A stretch of DNA of 64,000 bases from Pedobacter hiemivivus (GCF_004331685.1 NZ_SJSM01000010.1:123415-187414), one strand, 5' to 3'; shown: positions 7,938 to 17,048, counted from the first letter of the stretch. Translations and numbers: made by a program. Notes: generated from the sequence alone by a model not told the origin.

Positions 7938-8921
7938 TTACAATGACAATATCTCTACCAGCTTTAACCAGGCTGGACTCACTTCTTGTGCATCTATATG
8001 CTTTATCGCGTGATCAAAACGCGTAAATACCAGTTCTCTGTTTACTTGTCCAACCATCACTCCAGATTGGCCAGCCAAAACACCTTCGACTGCAGCAACA
8101 CCAAAGCGGCTCGCCAAAACACGATCCATACAGCTTGGCTTTCCACCACGTTGAATATGTCCTAAGACAGAAATTCTGATGTCGTAGTTCGGGAACTTCT
8201 TCTTCAGAACCTCTCCCACATTAAATGCTCCACCCACTTCATCCCCTTCGGCTACCACTACAATTTTAGAAGCTTTATCCTTACGGCCACTTTCCAAACG
8301 TGTAATCAATCCTTCCACACCCATATTTGCTTCTGGGATAAGAATAGCCTCAGCACCTACGCCAATTCCACTTCTTAGCGCGATCAAGCCCGAATCTCTT
8401 CCCATCACCTCAACAATGAAAAGTCTATCGTGCGATTCAGCGGTATCCCTGATTTTATCTACAGCATTTACAACGGTATTGATCGCCGTATCGTAACCGA
8501 TGGTAAAATCCGTTCCTTGTAAATCGTTATCTATTGTTCCAGGTAAGCCAACAACAGGAAAATCAAACTCACTTGTAAATAAGTTTGCCCCTGTAAATGT
8601 ACCGTCTCCACCGATTACAATTAATGCATCTACATTATGCTTTAGCAGCTGCGCATGGGCTTGCTCTCGCCCTTCCATGGTACGAAAAGCATCACTGCGT
8701 GCTGTTTTTAAAATTGTCCCTCCTCGTTGAATAATATTCGCTACAGATTTTCTGTTCATCTCGATAAAATCTCCATGAACCAACCCTTCGTATCCCCTTA
8801 AAATTCCTGTAACCTGTAAATCATAATAAATTGCCGCTCTAACAACTGCCCTAATGGCAGCATTCATTCCAGGGGCATCGCCACCTGAAGTTAATACTCC
8901 AATATTTTTTATTTTATTCAT
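7938..8921 (-). CDS. pfkA: ATP-dependent 6-phosphofructokinase
   Basis: Glycolytic kinase that phosphorylates fructose 6-phosphate. The 327 residues match the bacterial ATP-PFK length. Seen are the ATP-binding TSGGDAPGMNAAIRA near residues 11-25, GGDGT at 104-108, and the catalytic GTIDND with Asp131. The Gly at 108 side favours ATP over pyrophosphate; PPi enzymes usually have a different residue in the GGDG motif. HIQRGG, which binds substrate, is near the C-terminus. Single gene, divergently placed from nothing nearby; birA follows upstream on the same strand. Confidence 0.95.
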   Translation of the reverse strand: MNKIKNIGVLTSGGDAPGMNAAIRAVVRAAIYYDLQVTGILRGYEGLVHGDFIEMNRKSVANIIQRGGTILKTARSDAFRTMEGREQAHAQLLKHNVDALIVIGGDGTFTGANLFTSEFDFPVVGLPGTIDNDLQGTDFTIGYDTAINTVVNAVDKIRDTAESHDRLFIVEVMGRDSGLIALRSGIGVGAEAILIPEANMGVEGLITRLESGRKDKASKIVVVAEGDEVGGAFNVGEVLKKKFPNYDIRISVLGHIQRGGKPSCMDRVLASRFGVAAVEGVLAGQSGVMVGQVNRELVFTRFDHAIKHIDAQEVSPAWLKLVEILSL

Positions 8922-8979
8922 TTAGTTTCTATGCCGATTAAACAATGGTACTACAAGGCTGTGAAAATAGCTATAATCT

Positions 8980-9756
8980 TTAAATGTTGTTTAAAAATTC
9001 TACTTCTTTAAAATTATACTGCTTTTCTACACCCTCCGACAGAATCACCAGCAAACCAGTATCGGTTACTGTTGTGATCATTCCCTCAAAGGTCGCCCCG
9101 TCTTGTCGAAATAGCGACTTTTGGTTAAATTTGTACAAACCATTAAGGTAGTTTTCCTGCAAATTATTAAGATTTCCAGATTTTAATTTCAGGTATTGCC
9201 GCTCTATATGGCTAGATATTTGCCCCAGGAGCTCAATTAAATTAACATCCCGTTGTAAAATTTTGCCCATCGAAGTTGCCCTGTTTAACAGCGCTGAATC
9301 AAAATCCAACTGATTTACATTGATTCCAACTCCAATAATACTTGCCTTATATTTTGTTCCAGACAGGATATTTTCTATCAAAATACCGCCTAATTTCTGA
9401 TCACTATAATACAAATCATTTGGCCATTTTATTTTAAGAAAATCCCCCAGATAAGCCGAGAGCCCATCTCTAATACCTACGCTTACAGCCATATTCAGCA
9501 GAAACTGCTTGCTTATCGGCAAAAAAGAAGGACTTAAATAAAGACTAAAAGTAAGGTTCAATCCGGGTTCCGCATACCAGGTGTTGTTCTGTTGCCCCCG
9601 CCCCGCAAACTGCTTATCTGCCATAATAACAGTTCCTTCGGGTAATGGCTCGGAATTTGAGACCATAGCCTTTAAAAAGTTATTAGTAGAATCGACTTCG
9701 GGTAATCTAATCAAATTTTGACCAACAAATAATGTTGGAAAAGTGTTATTTTGCAA
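8980..9756 (-). CDS. birA: biotin--[acetyl-CoA-carboxylase] ligase
   Basis: Activates biotin as biotinyl-AMP and attaches it to the biotin carboxyl carrier protein. The 258 residues hold the ligase domain with the biotinyl-AMP loop GRGQQNNTW (usually GRGRRGRxW), and KWPNDLYY, which carries the catalytic lysine. GGILIE follows. There is no N-terminal winged-helix domain, so this is a monofunctional group I ligase and not a repressor of biotin genes. It is divergent from rsfS across a 42-base gap. Confidence 0.92.
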   Translation of the reverse strand: MQNNTFPTLFVGQNLIRLPEVDSTNNFLKAMVSNSEPLPEGTVIMADKQFAGRGQQNNTWYAEPGLNLTFSLYLSPSFLPISKQFLLNMAVSVGIRDGLSAYLGDFLKIKWPNDLYYSDQKLGGILIENILSGTKYKASIIGVGINVNQLDFDSALLNRATSMGKILQRDVNLIELLGQISSHIERQYLKLKSGNLNNLQENYLNGLYKFNQKSLFRQDGATFEGMITTVTDTGLLVILSEGVEKQYNFKEVEFLNNI

Positions 9757-9766
9757 GTGTTGATTG

Positions 9767-9774
9767 TATATTTG
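9767..9774 (+). promoter_or_regulatory. -7 element for the rsfS-ftsH unit
   Basis: TATATTTG matches TAnnTTTG and lies 24 bases before the rsfS ATG at 9799, just outside the birA start. No well-spaced -33 TTG is visible. Confidence 0.4.
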
Positions 9775-9798
9775 TTATATCAAAATTAAAATATTTTA

Positions 9799-10173
9799 AT
9801 GATAAAAAAGAAAATTGGAAACCTTTCTACATACCTCTCAGAGATAGCTGTACACGGCATCCAGGAAAAAAAAGGACACGACATAGTAAGGTTAGACTTA
9901 AGAGAATTGAACAGCTCTGTTTCTGATTACTTTATCATCTGCAACGCAGATTCTGCTACCCAGGTAAAAGCAATTGCCGATAGCGTAGAAGAAGAAATCT
10001 ACAAAAACACGCAAACGAATCCATGGAGAAAAGAAGGCATGGATCATGCCGACTGGATCATTCTTGATTATTTTGACGTTGTAGTTCACATTTTTAAAAC
10101 TGAAAAGCGCGAATTTTATGGAATTGAAGACCTTTGGGGAGATGCCCAGTCTACGTCCTATCAAAGCGCATAA
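9799..10173 (+). CDS. rsfS: ribosomal silencing factor RsfS
   Basis: Binds L14 on the free 50S subunit and blocks joining with 30S when nutrients are scarce. The 124 residues show the family pattern: VRLDLRELNSSVSDYFIICNADS, cited as DLRELNSSVSDYFIICNA, then GMDHADWIILDYFDVVVHIF and FYGIEDLWGDA. Length is typical. ftsH starts 26 bases downstream, an arrangement known in Bacteroidota. Confidence 0.94.
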   Translation: MIKKKIGNLSTYLSEIAVHGIQEKKGHDIVRLDLRELNSSVSDYFIICNADSATQVKAIADSVEEEIYKNTQTNPWRKEGMDHADWIILDYFDVVVHIFKTEKREFYGIEDLWGDAQSTSYQSA

Positions 10174-10199
10174 TCATTCACCCCACTTTTGATTTAACG

Positions 10200-12281
10200 A
10201 TGAAAGAGAATCCGAATACGAAACCCAAGTTGATAAAGAGAGTCCCGAATATTCCAAAAAAACCTCAAAAAGGTTCAAAATTTAACATCTTTTGGGTATA
10301 CGCTGCTATTATTTTAGGTCTGATTTTATTACAGTTCCTATTTAGTGGTGATACTGCAAAAACCATCCCTTACCGCACATTCGAAGCTCAAATGCTTGCA
10401 CCTGGTGATGTAGATAAATTGATTGCCTATAAGCATGAAGATCTAGTTAAAGTTGAAGTATTCATTAAAAAGGACAAGTTAAAAGAAGCTAAATACAAGC
10501 CGTACATAGGTAAAAATAGTTTTGGCAATGCAGAGGGCCCTCTTGTTTACTTCAATGCCGGTTCTTTTGACCAGCTAAGTAAAGATCTGAAAGAATCTCA
10601 GAAAGATGTCGCTCCTGAGCAACAGATACAGCCCGATATACAAACCAGACAGAGTTCTTTTAACTCTTGGTTCTTAACTATCATCTTACCTGTTTTGTTA
10701 TTTATCGGCTTCTGGATATTTATCATGCGCCGTATGGGCGGTGGTGCTGGTGGTGGTGGTGGACAGATCTTCAATATCGGAAAATCAAAAGCCACACTGT
10801 TTGATAAAGAAAGTCAGGTAAACGTTACGTTTAACGACGTAGCGGGCCTTGAAGAAGCCAAGCAAGAGGTAATGGAGATCGTCGATTTCCTTAAAAACCC
10901 TAAAAAATACACCAATTTAGGTGGTAAAATCCCTAAAGGAGCCCTATTAGTAGGTTCTCCTGGTACAGGTAAAACATTGTTAGCCAAAGCTGTTGCAGGC
11001 GAAGCGCAAGTGCCATTCTTCTCCCTTTCGGGCTCAGACTTCGTAGAGATGTTTGTTGGAGTTGGCGCCTCACGTGTTCGTGATTTGTTTAAGCAAGCTA
11101 AAGATAAAGCACCTTGTATCATCTTTATTGACGAGGTAGATGCAATCGGACGTGCGCGTGGCAAAAACAGCATGATGGGTGGTAATGATGAGCGTGAGAA
11201 TACATTAAACCAATTATTGGTTGAAATGGATGGTTTTGGTACAGACTCTGGAATTATTATTCTTGCTGCAACCAACCGTCCTGACGTATTAGACTCGGCT
11301 TTATTGAGACCAGGACGTTTTGACAGACAAATATCTATTGATAAACCTGATTTAGTTGGCCGTGAGCAGATCTTTAAAGTTCACCTTAAGCCTATTAAAA
11401 CCGCTGAAGTTGTAGACGCGAAAAAGCTTTCTGCACAAACTCCGGGATTTGCAGGTGCAGAAATCGCCAACGTTTGTAATGAGGCCGCATTAATCGCTGC
11501 ACGTCGTAACAAAGACTTTGTTGACATGCAAGATTTCCAGGATGCTATTGACCGTGTGATTGGTGGTTTAGAGAAGAAAAACAAAATCATCTCTCCTGAA
11601 GAGAAACGAATTGTTGCTTATCATGAGGCTGGACACGCTATCGCAGGCTGGTTCCTTGAACACGCTGATCCATTGGTAAAAGTATCTATCGTTCCACGTG
11701 GCGTTGCTGCATTAGGTTATGCACAATACCTTCCTAAAGAACAGTTCTTGTACACTACGGAGCAACTAACTGACGGAATGTGTATGACTATGGGCGGACG
11801 TGTTGCAGAAGATATCGTTTTTGGTAAGATCTCAACTGGTGCACAAAACGATTTAGAGCGTATTACCAAACTGTCTTACGCCATGGTAACAATCTACGGA
11901 ATGAACAGTACCATTGGTAACATCTCCTTCCACGATCCTCAAAACGAGTACAACTTTAACAAGCCATATTCTGAAAAAACTTCAGAAATGATTGATCATG
12001 AGGTTCGTTTATTGATTGCTGATGTATATACCAGAACTAAGGCATTACTTACGGATAAAAGAGATGGTTTAGAAAAACTAGCTCAAAAATTAATTGAAAA
12101 AGAGATCCTTTTCCAAGCTGATTTAGAAGAAATCTTAGGCAAACGTCCTTTTGACAACCGTACCACTTACGATGAATTTGTAAACGGTACAGGTGATCAG
12201 AAACCTGCTGCTAAAGGTTTATTGCATGATGGTGTTGGCGATAATGCAACACCGATCGCGCCAACTAATACAGAGTCTTAA
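10200..12281 (+). CDS. ftsH: ATP-dependent zinc metalloprotease FtsH
   Basis: Membrane-anchored AAA+ protease that extracts and degrades membrane and short-lived cytoplasmic proteins. In the 693-residue chain, transmembrane segments are at about 30-49 and 157-176. Walker A GSPGTGKT is at 253-260, Walker B IIFIDEVD around 308-315, and the zinc site HEAGH at 476-480. I chose the ATG at 10200; an in-frame ATG at 10134 would overlap rsfS and add 22 residues unlike FtsH. A Gly-rich linker (GGGAGGGGG) follows the second membrane segment. Confidence 0.96.
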   Translation: MKENPNTKPKLIKRVPNIPKKPQKGSKFNIFWVYAAIILGLILLQFLFSGDTAKTIPYRTFEAQMLAPGDVDKLIAYKHEDLVKVEVFIKKDKLKEAKYKPYIGKNSFGNAEGPLVYFNAGSFDQLSKDLKESQKDVAPEQQIQPDIQTRQSSFNSWFLTIILPVLLFIGFWIFIMRRMGGGAGGGGGQIFNIGKSKATLFDKESQVNVTFNDVAGLEEAKQEVMEIVDFLKNPKKYTNLGGKIPKGALLVGSPGTGKTLLAKAVAGEAQVPFFSLSGSDFVEMFVGVGASRVRDLFKQAKDKAPCIIFIDEVDAIGRARGKNSMMGGNDERENTLNQLLVEMDGFGTDSGIIILAATNRPDVLDSALLRPGRFDRQISIDKPDLVGREQIFKVHLKPIKTAEVVDAKKLSAQTPGFAGAEIANVCNEAALIAARRNKDFVDMQDFQDAIDRVIGGLEKKNKIISPEEKRIVAYHEAGHAIAGWFLEHADPLVKVSIVPRGVAALGYAQYLPKEQFLYTTEQLTDGMCMTMGGRVAEDIVFGKISTGAQNDLERITKLSYAMVTIYGMNSTIGNISFHDPQNEYNFNKPYSEKTSEMIDHEVRLLIADVYTRTKALLTDKRDGLEKLAQKLIEKEILFQADLEEILGKRPFDNRTTYDEFVNGTGDQKPAAKGLLHDGVGDNATPIAPTNTES

Positions 12282-12297
12282 TCACAATATTTATGGG

Positions 12298-12338
12298 GCT
12301 GCCGTTTCTTTAATGGGACGGCAGCAAATCCATTTTTT
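12298..12338 (+). terminator. possible terminator after ftsH
   Basis: GCTGCCGT (12298-12305) pairs with ACGGCAGC (12318-12325) around a 12-base loop. A T run (12333-12338) follows five bases later and ends at the ATG of the next gene. The gap between stem and Ts makes it a weak terminator or an attenuator. Confidence 0.45.
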
Positions 12339-12992
12339 ATGCAAGAAAACATTTCTTCAAAAGAGCTCATGCTAAAAAAGATAAGAAAGGCCCTTCTGGA
12401 AAGAAGAGACAACCCTTATCCAAATTTAGAGGACACCCCTCTTTATACAGAGCAGGAAGACCACAGAGAATATCCTGAAATTTTATTTGCAGAGCAACTT
12501 ACCGCTGTTTCCGGCAATTTCATTTACTGTGAAAATGGAATAGAATTTATTGAAAATATCCTTCAGCTGGCACAGAAATTTAACTGGAGAAAAATATACT
12601 GCTGGGAGCCGGAATTACAAGACCTGCTGGCTACCTATGAATTCCCCTTTTATCAGACCGATAAAGACTTTGAAATGGCTGAGGTAGGCATAACCCTATG
12701 CGAAGCCTTAATTGCCCGTAACGGCTCTGTAATGGTCTCTAATCAAAACGCTGCCGGTCGTAGACTGAGCATATTTCCTCACCACCATATTGTAATTGCG
12801 CGCAGCGGGCAAATGGTTATGGATTTAAAAGATGCATTTAAAATAATCAAGGATAAATACGGAAGTCAAATTCCATCAATGATTAGCACCATCACCGGAC
12901 CTAGCAGAACAGCCGATATTGAGAAAACTTTAGTGCTCGGCGCTCATGGACCAAAAGAATTATTCGTATTTTTAGTCGACGATTTTTCTTAA
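12339..12992 (+). CDS. LUD domain protein (LutC/YkgG family)
   Basis: A 217-residue member of the LUD family, whose best-known members LutB/LutC act in L-lactate oxidation. The family signature is near the C-terminus: ITGPSRTADIEKTLVLGAHGPKEL, cited as GPSRTADIEKTL followed by GAHGPKEL. No Fe-S motif is present, so it is LutC-like and not LutB-like. LutA and LutB are not nearby; its place after ftsH is a genome-context feature of Bacteroidota and argues against a dedicated lactate operon. The exact role is unknown. Confidence 0.78.
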   Translation: MQENISSKELMLKKIRKALLERRDNPYPNLEDTPLYTEQEDHREYPEILFAEQLTAVSGNFIYCENGIEFIENILQLAQKFNWRKIYCWEPELQDLLATYEFPFYQTDKDFEMAEVGITLCEALIARNGSVMVSNQNAAGRRLSIFPHHHIVIARSGQMVMDLKDAFKIIKDKYGSQIPSMISTITGPSRTADIEKTLVLGAHGPKELFVFLVDDFS

Positions 12993-13014
12993 TCTAAATT
13001 ATTTACTCTAATTT

Positions 13015-13038
13015 TATACTGTACACCAAAACAGTATA
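13015..13038. repeat. inverted repeat just upstream of the KASIII gene
   Basis: TATACTGT (13015-13022) and ACAGTATA (13031-13038) form 8-bp arms around an 8-base spacer, ending 9 bases before the ATG at 13048. No T run follows, so a protein-binding operator or a translational hairpin is more likely than a terminator. Confidence 0.5.
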
Positions 13039-13047
13039 CGGTTCAAA

Positions 13048-14130
13048 ATGGGCATTAAAATAAACTTACACTCAGTTATTACGGGTACCGGAAGCTATAT
13101 TCCACAAAATGTTATCTCAGGAAATGCCTTTTTAAACGCTACTTTCTACGACAATGGCGTTAAACTTGAGAAAGAAAACAGTGAAATAATCAGCAAATTT
13201 TCAGAAATTACAGAAATTAATGAGCGCCGTTACATTGATGACAATCAAGTGAGCAGCAACATTGCAACAATTGCAGCTCAAAGGGCAATTGACGACGCCA
13301 AAATAGATAAAGAAAGCCTTGACCACATCATATTTTGCCACAATTTTGGCGATGTAAAAATTGGCAGTAACCGCATGGATATTCTTCCATCTCTTGCGGC
13401 TAAAATCAAACAAGCATTAGAGATAGAAAATCCTGACTGTGTAGCCTACGACCTTATTTTTGGTTGTCCAGGTTGGGTACAAGGAGCGATACAAGCCAAT
13501 TACCTCATCCAAAGTGGTGATGCCAAACGCGTAATGGTAATTGGTGCGGAAACGCTGTCCAGAATCATTGATGCACATGATCGCGACAGCATGATTTTTG
13601 CTGATGGTGCCGCTGCAGTCATTTTCGAAGCTCAGGAGAGCGACGAGCCACTTGGCATTATTGCCCATAAAACACAAACCCATGCCCTTACGCATGGCTC
13701 GTTGCTGGTTATGGGAAAAAGCAACAATCCAGATGAAAAAAGCGACAATGCTTACCTAAAAATGAACGGCCGTAAGCTATACGAGTTTGCGGTTATAAAC
13801 GTGCCTCAGGTCGTAAAAATGGCTATAGATAAAGCAGGAATAAGCATTCAGGACATCAAGACCGTTTTTATTCACCAGGCCAACGGGAAAATGGATACCG
13901 CCATTATGAAACGCGTCTTTAAGTTGTATGATGTAGATACAGTTCCAGAAAACCTGGTTCCAATGACTATTTCATGGCTTGGAAACAGCTCTGTAGCCAC
14001 CATACCAACCTTACTTGACCTGGTACGAAAAGGCCTGGTTGAGGGATATAAAGTTAATAAAGGCGAGTACGCCCTATTCACTTCTGTAGGTGCAGGCATG
14101 CATATTAACGCTTTCGTTTACCGATTCTAA
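13048..14130 (+). CDS. beta-ketoacyl-ACP synthase III-like protein
   Basis: A thiolase-fold condensing enzyme of 360 residues. The catalytic triad of the FabH family is complete: Cys140 in IFGCPGW, His276 in FIHQANGK, and Asn313 in GNSSVATIP. The chain is longer than FabH (about 330), and the GCPG environment of the nucleophile differs from the usual ACAG(F/A), so it may be a specialised FabH homolog acting on a different primer. Condensation of acyl-CoA or acyl-ACP with malonyl-ACP is the family reaction; the substrate cannot be told. No other fatty acid genes are beside it. Confidence 0.82.
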   Translation: MGIKINLHSVITGTGSYIPQNVISGNAFLNATFYDNGVKLEKENSEIISKFSEITEINERRYIDDNQVSSNIATIAAQRAIDDAKIDKESLDHIIFCHNFGDVKIGSNRMDILPSLAAKIKQALEIENPDCVAYDLIFGCPGWVQGAIQANYLIQSGDAKRVMVIGAETLSRIIDAHDRDSMIFADGAAAVIFEAQESDEPLGIIAHKTQTHALTHGSLLVMGKSNNPDEKSDNAYLKMNGRKLYEFAVINVPQVVKMAIDKAGISIQDIKTVFIHQANGKMDTAIMKRVFKLYDVDTVPENLVPMTISWLGNSSVATIPTLLDLVRKGLVEGYKVNKGEYALFTSVGAGMHINAFVYRF

Positions 14131-14144
14131 GAGGGTTAATACGG

Positions 14145-14231
14145 TCGTCATCCTGAATTTATTTCAGGATCCCGCACCTGTTATTCAAAAACATGCTCAA
14201 GAGTGGTCCTGAAATAAATTCAGGATGACGA
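14145..14231. repeat. dispersed repeat, complete inverted pair (copy A)
   Basis: Two perfect 25-base arms in inverted orientation (14145-14169 and 14207-14231), separated by 37 bases. The arm begins TCGTCATCCTGAATTTATTT. The same sequence recurs at 27168-27190 and 63702-63723. It resembles a REP-like intergenic palindrome. Sitting after a gene stop and before a terminator, it lies in non-coding DNA. Confidence 0.85.
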
Positions 14232-14238
14232 CGCGCAT

Positions 14239-14279
14239 AAAAAAGCCTGAATCATAATTTATGATCCAGGCTCTTTTTT
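14239..14279. terminator. bidirectional terminator between KASIII and zinc-ribbon genes
   Basis: AAAAAAGCCTG pairs with CAGGCTCTTTTTT around an inner ATCATAA/TTATGAT stem. A and T runs flank it on the two sides, as expected between convergent genes. Confidence 0.85.
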
Positions 14280-14294
14280 GTACGTTATCGCTTT

Positions 14295-15038
14295 TTAAAC
14301 TGGCGCTACTTCTTGAGTAAGTGCTTCGTCTACTAAAATTCTTCCGCAATGCTCGCAAACGATAATTTTCTTACGTTGACGAATATCCAACTGACGTTGA
14401 GGTGGAATCTGGTTGAAACATCCTGAACATGAATCACGGTCAATTGTTACTACCGCTAAGCCATTATTAGCATTTCCTCTTAATCTGTTATAAGCAATCA
14501 AAAGACGCTCATCGATTAAAGTTTCAGCTTTTTCTGCTTTCTTTACCAATCCTTGCTCATCTTTTTCCGTTTCAGCAGTAATCGTTTCCAACTCTCCTTT
14601 TTTAATCTCAAGATCCTTTTTTCTTGATTCTAAATCAGCAAGCGCTTTATCATAAATCTCAGTTTTTTGATTTATATCGAATCCGAATTCTCTGATCTTC
14701 TTCTCACAAACCTGAATCTCAAGCGTTTGTATTTCAACCTCTTTTGTCAAGGCATCATACTCACGGTTGTTTTTAACATCCTTTAATTGAGTTTCATATT
14801 TTTTGATCAGGTTTTGAGCATCCTTGATCATATTTTTACGCGTTACAATGGCATCTTCAGTATCATCCAATTCGCCTTTGAATTTTTGTATACGTGTTTC
14901 CAGACCTGCAACGTCATCTTCTAAATCGGCAACTTCCATTGGTAATTCACCACGGATCTGACGTATTTTATCAATTTGAGTATGCAGGGTTTGTAATTCG
15001 TATAAAGCTTTTAGCTTTTGCTCTACAGTTTGTTCCAT
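14295..15038 (-). CDS. coiled-coil protein with C4 zinc ribbon
   Basis: A 247-residue protein with a long charged coiled coil (about residues 10-180) and a C-terminal zinc ribbon with two Cys pairs, CSGCFNQIPPQ and CEHCGRILVDE. This is the C4-type zinc ribbon family that often neighbours Nif3-like genes. A role as RNA- or protein-binding scaffold is inferred, not proven. Its ATG shares a base with the stop of the Nif3-like gene (TAATG), so translation is likely coupled and the two products may work together. Confidence 0.85.
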   Translation of the reverse strand: MEQTVEQKLKALYELQTLHTQIDKIRQIRGELPMEVADLEDDVAGLETRIQKFKGELDDTEDAIVTRKNMIKDAQNLIKKYETQLKDVKNNREYDALTKEVEIQTLEIQVCEKKIREFGFDINQKTEIYDKALADLESRKKDLEIKKGELETITAETEKDEQGLVKKAEKAETLIDERLLIAYNRLRGNANNGLAVVTIDRDSCSGCFNQIPPQRQLDIRQRKKIIVCEHCGRILVDEALTQEVAPV

Positions 15039-16141
15039 TAAATGAAATAATTTATGGGGTTTGTGTTATGCTCCGTTAAACGGATTGCAAAGTTAGGAAA
15101 TTTTTCTTGAATAATATCTATCAACAAATCAGATGTAAATTGTTCACTTTCAAAGTGTCCGATATCAGCGATTACTATTTTTTCATCTGCATCAAAAAAC
15201 TCGTGGTATTTAAAATCTGCCGTCACAAAAGCATCCGCTCCTGCGGCAATGGCTTCTTTCAGCAAAAAGCTTCCAGAACCACCACAAACAGCCACTTTCC
15301 TGATCTTTTTAGGTAACAAACGGGTATGTCTAATCACCGTTGCGTCCATATTGTGTTTTACCAGTCTCAAAAATTCAGCCCCTTCCAGCGCCTCTTCCAG
15401 CCAACCGATCATCCCGGCACCAACTGTTCCCAGTTTATTATCCAGCGAATAAATATCGTAAGCTACCTCTTCATAAGGATGATTTTCTAATAGTGCCAGC
15501 AATACTTTTCGTTCATCCTGAACCTTAAAAATAGTCTCCAGCCTAATCTCTCGCTCCTGATGTAATACTCCAGGTTCACCCACAAAAGGATTCGTATCCT
15601 CATCTCCTTTAAAAGTCCCGTACCCTTCCGTATTAAAGCTGCATTCGCTATAATTAGAAATCTCGCCTGCGCCTGCAGCAAATAGTGCTTCTCTAACCTC
15701 GTCCGCGTGTGTAACCGGACAAAAAGTAACCAATTTCTTTAAAAGGGATCCTTTAGGACTGAGTATTTTAGTGTTTTTTAAACCTAGTCTATTGCAAATT
15801 ACTCCATTTACCCCATGCTGTACGTGATCCAGATTGGTATGTATAGCATACAAAGCAATGTTGTTCCTAATGGCTTTCAGCACTACACGTTCCACATAAG
15901 TTTTACCCGTAATCTTTTTCATACCCTTAAAAACAATCGGATGGTGGGTAATAATCAGGTTGCAATTGTGCAAAATTGCCTCATCTACCACACTTTCAAT
16001 ACAATCTAAAGCAACCAGAGCGCCCCGGATCTCCTCATTCGGATCCCCAACTATCAAGCCCGAATTGTCATAATCCTCCTGGTAATTTAAAGGCGCAAAT
16101 GCCTCCAGATGCTTTATTAAAACCGACAATCTCATATTCAT
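15038..16141 (-). CDS. Nif3-like dinuclear metal center protein
   Basis: A 367-residue member of the NIF3/YbgI/YqfO family. It is the long form: a Nif3 core split by a middle domain (about residues 130-235). The metal-binding motif LIITHHPIVFKGM is in the first quarter and ADIGHFESE is near the C-terminus. The GTP cyclohydrolase 1 type 2 name often given to the family is poorly supported. First gene of a coupled pair with the zinc ribbon protein. Confidence 0.9.
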   Translation of the reverse strand: MNMRLSVLIKHLEAFAPLNYQEDYDNSGLIVGDPNEEIRGALVALDCIESVVDEAILHNCNLIITHHPIVFKGMKKITGKTYVERVVLKAIRNNIALYAIHTNLDHVQHGVNGVICNRLGLKNTKILSPKGSLLKKLVTFCPVTHADEVREALFAAGAGEISNYSECSFNTEGYGTFKGDEDTNPFVGEPGVLHQEREIRLETIFKVQDERKVLLALLENHPYEEVAYDIYSLDNKLGTVGAGMIGWLEEALEGAEFLRLVKHNMDATVIRHTRLLPKKIRKVAVCGGSGSFLLKEAIAAGADAFVTADFKYHEFFDADEKIVIADIGHFESEQFTSDLLIDIIQEKFPNFAIRLTEHNTNPINYFI

Positions 16142-16163
16142 TAAATATTACGATAGATTTTAA

Positions 16164-16523
16164 TTATTGAATATTCCCCATTTTTACCATTTGCAGGCTT
16201 TCGAAAACCATCCGTTGGTTATACTCGTAGGCAAGATTCTTATGGTTAACCAGGTCAATGATCGTACCAATAAAGCACAAACCGATCGTAAAAAAGTACA
16301 ATACCCCCATACCGATTTGGTTTACCAAAAAACGAGGTAATCCTGGTACAAAAAATCCAAGGATACAATACAAAATCATATCATCAGGATTTCTTCTTTT
16401 ACTACCGTAAATCATTAAAAACCCTCTTAACTGTTGTTCGCTAAATCCGGTAGTTGCACTTTGCAAATACGAATATTCCTGCGGCGTAATGCCCGGCAGC
16501 GACATAAATGGTGAATCAAACAT
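16164..16523 (-). CDS. TM2 domain membrane protein
   Basis: A 119-residue protein with two hydrophobic helices in the second half, GFFVPGLPRFLVNQIGMGVL and FFTIGLCFIGTIIDL, separated by a short polar turn. This is the TM2 domain pattern, with the ILG(F)F...G-x-x-RF and D-L-V endings. Function is unknown in bacteria. Its start overlaps the upstream DUF2752 gene by 8 bases, so the two are probably cotranslated. Confidence 0.82.
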   Translation of the reverse strand: MFDSPFMSLPGITPQEYSYLQSATTGFSEQQLRGFLMIYGSKRRNPDDMILYCILGFFVPGLPRFLVNQIGMGVLYFFTIGLCFIGTIIDLVNHKNLAYEYNQRMVFESLQMVKMGNIQ

Positions 16524-16848
16524 ATCTTTCTTCCTTATATTTTAAGTTCAATACTTTCTTGTTTTTCAAATTCAATCTAATCAAAGTCACGATCCTGCTG
16601 CACAAAATCAGCAATGCAGGCAATCCAAACCAATGTTGCTTAAAGCTTTCCTCAAAATTGCCCTGCAACAAATGCGCTATAGACCTTCCTATCCCACATC
16701 CAGGACACCAGGTGAAGCCCATATTCGCCAAGGGACACAATGTAAAATGAGGCCCCGTACCGTGGTCATGTATATCAGCAGTAGCCAACAATAGCAAAGC
16801 TGTTATCCAAAAGATCAATTCAAAAGGTAAACGTTTTACTATTTTCAT
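16516..16848 (-). CDS. DUF2752 membrane protein
   Basis: A 110-residue protein with an N-terminal membrane segment (IFWITALLLLA), the conserved DUF2752 motif CPGCGIGRS with an upstream CPL, and a second hydrophobic helix (LPALLILCSRIVTLI). The two Cys pairs could bind a metal or form disulfides; the function of the family is unknown. It starts a two-gene unit with the TM2 protein and lies upstream of nothing else, with mfd divergent 200 bases away. Confidence 0.8.
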   Translation of the reverse strand: MKIVKRLPFELIFWITALLLLATADIHDHGTGPHFTLCPLANMGFTWCPGCGIGRSIAHLLQGNFEESFKQHWFGLPALLILCSRIVTLIRLNLKNKKVLNLKYKEERYV

Positions 16849-17036
16849 CTTACAAAAACATCAATTTGTTAAAGATATACACTTCCCCTTAAAACAAGCC
16901 TTAAAACCATCGGATGTGTATAAATTATCCCAGCCTCCAGATTCCCGACACCGCCATTTCTCTCCTTCTTTTCGACCTTTCTAGCTTTAGATCAATCGGT
17001 TGAAATTTTGTTACATTTAAAGCCCGCCATAAACAT

Positions 17037-17044
17037 TACATTTG
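17037..17044 (+). promoter_or_regulatory. -7 element at the mfd start
   Basis: TACATTTG matches TAnnTTTG but lies only 4 bases before the GTG start of mfd at 17049. If used, the transcript would start at or next to the start codon (leaderless). A -33 TTG at the right distance is not clear. Confidence 0.35.
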
Positions 17045-17048
17045 TGAT

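Noticed and set aside
10134..10199. N-terminal extension of FtsH
   Set aside because: It overlaps rsfS in another frame and shows no FtsH-like sequence; the ATG at 10200 fits.
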